Shown: positions 33,879 to 36,292 of the stretch, in pieces
Layout of the letters: every line of letters begins with the position of its first letter
How positions within the stretch are numbered: the stretch's first letter is position 1
DNA from: Acidimicrobiaceae bacterium
GTDB taxonomy: Bacteria; Actinomycetota; Acidimicrobiia; Acidimicrobiales; Aldehydirespiratoraceae
Direction: 5' to 3'
DNA length: 36,292 nt
Assembly: GCA_016845585.1 (NCBI GenBank)
Contig: JAERSO010000039.1
Span: forward strand, 1-36,292
The notes under the pieces: generated by a model
What the model was told of the DNA's origin: nothing
The model's input: the letters and a program-made list of their open reading frames with translations, nothing else
Databases searched by the model: none
Made by a program: the position numbers and the translations under genes

Positions 33879-34715
33879 ATGACCGGACGACACGCCATCA
33901 AGACCCCACCGCATCATGCCACCTGGGGCGAGTTCCTCGACGTGTGGCGCGAGGCCGACCAGATCGACGTTTTCGAGTCGGCCTGGAACTGGGATCACTT
34001 CTACCCCTTGGCGCCGCCATACGACGGCCCGAATCTGGAGGGTTGGACGATGCTCGGAGCTCTGGCGCAGGCCACGTCGCGGATCCGTATCGGGGCCATG
34101 GTCAACGGCATGCACCATCGGCACCCGGCCGTCACCGCCAACATGGCGGCCACGCTCGACCACATCTCCGACGGCCGATTCGAGCTCGGGATGGGTGCGG
34201 GCTGGAACTTCATGGAGTCCGACGCCTACGGCATCCCCTTGGGCGAACTGCGCGATCGCTCGGACCGGCTCGAAGAGGGCATGGAGGTCATCGTGTCGCT
34301 TCTCCAGAACACGACCACCAACCACAAGGGTCGCTTCTTCGAGCTCACCGACGCCTGGTGTGAGCCCAAGCCCGTGCAGGATCACATCCCCATCGTGATC
34401 GGGGGCAAGGGACGCACGCGGACGCTGCGCACCGTCGCGCGTTTCGCCGATCAGTGGGATATGACGTTCCCTGACACGCCGGCCGACTGGGCTGAGCTGA
34501 ATGAGGTGCTGCTCGGCCACTGCGAGCGGGTGGGCCGCAACAGCGAGGAGATCGACCGGTCGGTACATCTGGCGTTCGATCCCGACTCGTCGCCCGCGGC
34601 CTGTGCGGAACAGGCGGCAGAGTTCTTCGAGGCAGGCGTCGACATCGTGGTGTGGTCGTTCCGGGGTCCCGTCGATGTCCGCCGGCTGGCACCGCTGGCC
34701 AACGCGCTGGGCTAG
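33879..34715 (+). CDS. Luciferase-like (LLM class) probable F420-dependent oxidoreductase
   Basis: LLM proteins are TIM-barrel flavin or F420 enzymes. Family blocks in the 278-residue protein: FESAWNWDHFYPL, LGALAQATSRIRIGAMVNGMHHRHPAVTANMAATLDHISDGRFELGMGAGWN in overview, RLEEGMEVIVSLLQN, GGKGRTRTLRTVARFADQWD and FFEAGVDIVVWSFRG. The ATG at 33879 has GGAG seven bases upstream and is preferred to the ATG at 33873. It is the last gene of the PPOX-ligJ-ligK-LLM run and ends tail to tail with the GntR gene, sharing the palindrome CTAG. It may reduce or oxidise an aromatic side product; whether it could replace the missing dehydrogenase LigC is speculation. Confidence 0.85.
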   Translation: MTGRHAIKTPPHHATWGEFLDVWREADQIDVFESAWNWDHFYPLAPPYDGPNLEGWTMLGALAQATSRIRIGAMVNGMHHRHPAVTANMAATLDHISDGRFELGMGAGWNFMESDAYGIPLGELRDRSDRLEEGMEVIVSLLQNTTTNHKGRFFELTDAWCEPKPVQDHIPIVIGGKGRTRTLRTVARFADQWDMTFPDTPADWAELNEVLLGHCERVGRNSEEIDRSVHLAFDPDSSPAACAEQAAEFFEAGVDIVVWSFRGPVDVRRLAPLANALG

Positions 34716-35347
34716 GCGTCGCCCCACCGGCCAAGGACGTCGATCACTGAGAGGAGATGGGCGTTCATCGCAGCCGCGGCGGTGGCCTCGTCTCCGGCGG
34801 CAACCGCCTCCACGATCGCCCGGTGCTGTTCGAGCGATTCGAGTGGGCGGCCCGGCATCAAGGCCAGGCGGTACTGATGATGAGCAGAGCGGTCGCGCAG
34901 GTTGGCCACCAACTGGGCAGCGACATCGTGGCCGCTGACCTCTCGCAAACGGCGGTGGAGGAGTGCGTTCAGCGCGGAGTAGTCGCTGCCCTGCGTTTCG
35001 ACGGCGGCGGCGTCTTCCATGTCGGCGATGATCTGGCGAAGTTCGGCGTGATCATCGGGAGTTGCATGGCGTGCGGCCTGTGCTGCGATCAGGCTCTCGA
35101 GCGCGGCACGGGCCTCGGTGATCTGGATCGCCTCCGCGACCGAGATTCGGCGAACCGTTGCCCCCCGGTTCGCTTCGCGCTCGACCAGGCCCTCGGTTGT
35201 CAGCTCGACGAGTGCAGATCGGATGGCGGCACGCCCGCAGTCATAGTGCTCGGAAAGAGAGATCTCGAGCAGGCGATCGCCGGGTTCGAAACGTCCGGTC
35301 AGGATGTCCTGGCGAAGGACGGTGGTGACGTTCTCGGATTTGGGCAT
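34712..35347 (-). CDS. GntR family regulator (FadR/FCD subfamily)
   Basis: The 211-residue protein has an N-terminal winged helix-turn-helix (VLRQDILTGRFEPGDRLLE; LSEHYDCGRAAIRSALVEL; TEGLVEREANRGATVRRIS) and an all-helical FCD ligand domain with the usual histidine/acid metal-binding elements (NALLHRRLREVSGH; LEQHRAIVEAVAAGD; MNAHLLSVID). FCD-type GntR proteins usually repress catabolic operons and are released by a pathway acid. It lies 24 bp after ligI in the same direction, so both are probably one transcript. The 12-bp repeats before ligA and pobA are its likely targets. The effector may be protocatechuate or a ring-cleavage product; neither is shown by sequence. Confidence 0.88.
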   Translation of the reverse strand: MPKSENVTTVLRQDILTGRFEPGDRLLEISLSEHYDCGRAAIRSALVELTTEGLVEREANRGATVRRISVAEAIQITEARAALESLIAAQAARHATPDDHAELRQIIADMEDAAAVETQGSDYSALNALLHRRLREVSGHDVAAQLVANLRDRSAHHQYRLALMPGRPLESLEQHRAIVEAVAAGDEATAAAAMNAHLLSVIDVLGRWGDA

Positions 35348-35371
35348 CAGGACGCTCGCTCGCGAATTGGC

Positions 35372-36280
35372 TCAGGAGAAGTCATACAACACCTGCGGGT
35401 TGTCGACGAGGATCTGATTGCGAACGGCCTCAGCGGGAGCAAACCGGGCGAGAAGGTCGAGGAGCTCACCCTCGTCGGGCATCTCCTTGATGTTGGGGTG
35501 GGGCCAGTCCGTGCCCCACAGGAGTCGGTCGGCGTCAGTGGCGATCAGTGCCTGTGCGAACGGAACGACATCGTCGAACGGCGAGACCTTCCCGTCGGTC
35601 AAACGCTCGGCGCACGAGATCTTGATCCAGCACCGCTCGTCGTTGGCGTAGCGGTCGAGGAGGCGCTGGAACGGTTCTTGTTCGATGCCGTCGACCGCGG
35701 GTACGCGGGCCATGTGGTCGATCACATATGGCACCGGCATGGCGTCGAGAACGGGTGTGTAGTCGGCGAAGTCCTTCGCGTCGAAGTGCAAGACGATGTG
35801 CCAGTCGAGTGCTGCGACTCGATGCACGAGCCGCCAGAACCGGTCGAGGTCGGGTGCGCCGCCGAGATGGGCCACGAAATTGAAGCGGATACCGCGGACC
35901 TGATTGTCGTGGAGTTCGGCGAGTTCGGCGTCGGTGAACGAATCGTCGATCATGGCGACTCCGGCGAACCGGCCACCGCCACGCTGGATGCCGTCGATCA
36001 TGGCCGAATTGTCGACCCCGTGGCAGCTCGCCTGCACGAACACGGCCCTGCTCAGGCCGAGCTGGGATTGCAGGGCGAGGAAGTCATCGAGGCCCGAGTC
36101 CGGCGGTGTGTAGCTGCGATCCGGTGAGAAGGGGAAGGGGTCGGCCGGGCCGAAGAGGTGACAGTGTGCGTCGCATGCGTTCGCTGGTACCTGGACGACT
36201 TCCGGCGTGCTCGCGGCCGGGCGCGGGCCGGGCACGGTGCGTTCGAGCGGGAGATCGTGCGGCGGGTTCGTTGGAGCCAT
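35372..36280 (-). CDS. ligI: 2-pyrone-4,6-dicarboxylate lactonase
   Basis: LigI hydrolyses 2-pyrone-4,6-dicarboxylate to 4-oxalomesaconate. The 302-residue amidohydrolase matches LigI throughout: NACDAHCHLFGP (His39, His41), SYTPPDSGLDDFLALQSQLG, RAVFVQASCHGVDNSAMIDG, VRGIRFNFVAHLGG, WHIVLHFDAKD, YVIDHMARVP (LigI His180 region), WIKISCAERLT and LLWGTDWPHPN, which carries the catalytic aspartate (Asp248 in LigI). The ATG at 36280 is only 12 bases from the window edge, so its promoter is not visible. Its substrate is formed by LigC, whose gene is not in the window and may lie beyond 36292. ligI and the GntR gene are adjacent on the minus strand. Confidence 0.93.
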   Translation of the reverse strand: MAPTNPPHDLPLERTVPGPRPAASTPEVVQVPANACDAHCHLFGPADPFPFSPDRSYTPPDSGLDDFLALQSQLGLSRAVFVQASCHGVDNSAMIDGIQRGGGRFAGVAMIDDSFTDAELAELHDNQVRGIRFNFVAHLGGAPDLDRFWRLVHRVAALDWHIVLHFDAKDFADYTPVLDAMPVPYVIDHMARVPAVDGIEQEPFQRLLDRYANDERCWIKISCAERLTDGKVSPFDDVVPFAQALIATDADRLLWGTDWPHPNIKEMPDEGELLDLLARFAPAEAVRNQILVDNPQVLYDFS

Positions 36281-36292
36281 TCTCGTGGGGTC

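Overview
This is a GC-rich chromosomal window from what looks like an actinobacterium. Indications are high-GC codon use, several leaderless promoters (a TANNNT box 6 nt before ATG), F420-type oxidoreductase families, a fused indolepyruvate:ferredoxin oxidoreductase, many CoA-transferase/CoA-ligase genes and short intergenic gaps. An Acidimicrobiia-like, metabolically versatile heterotroph is an inference, not shown. No rRNA, tRNA, CRISPR array or insertion sequence was seen.

Layout. 1-3.0 kb: the 5' two thirds of acnB (aconitase B, minus) diverges from a CaiB/BaiF CoA-transferase. 3.2-7.4 kb: an MscS-type channel, a Baeyer-Villiger-type flavin monooxygenase, then a damaged AMP-dependent CoA ligase that runs tail-to-tail into a truncated plsC acyltransferase. 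7.6-10 kb: a dimethylglycine/sarcosine dehydrogenase-like protein (DAO + GcvT). 10.1-15.8 kb: a compact operon-like run with a NicX-type 2,5-dihydroxypyridine dioxygenase, an alpha/beta hydrolase, a TfdB-like flavin hydroxylase, a CaiB CoA-transferase and an SMP-30 lactonase; it looks like an N-heteroaromatic (pyridine-type) catabolic module.

16-19.3 kb (minus): purine nucleoside phosphorylase overlaps a single gene that fuses a phosphohexo/pentomutase to deoxyribose-phosphate aldolase, so two genes encode a whole deoxynucleoside degradation line. 19.4-24.7 kb: a small unknown gene, the fused indolepyruvate:ferredoxin oxidoreductase with a divergent Lrp/AsnC regulator, and an enoyl-CoA hydratase. 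24.8-27 kb: a phytanoyl-CoA dioxygenase-like protein, a MerB (organomercurial lyase)-like gene interrupted by one in-frame TGA exactly where MerB has its second catalytic cysteine, and a carboxymuconolactone-decarboxylase-family gene. A perfect 7-bp hairpin with a GGUC loop lies 12 nt after the TGA, so this gene is a candidate selenoprotein and is the most interesting item here.

27-36.3 kb: a nearly complete 4-hydroxybenzoate / protocatechuate 4,5-cleavage pathway: pobA, ligA, ligB, ligI, ligJ and ligK, with an AEC transporter, a MetE-like methyltransferase with a frameshifted 5' end, two flavin/F420-type oxidoreductases and a GntR regulator. ligC, needed to make the LigI substrate, is not in the window. 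Abutting 12-bp near-palindromes related to ATTGTYGACAAT sit upstream of both ligAB and pobA and probably are the operator of this regulon. Large antisense reading frames opposite the real genes were treated as shadows.
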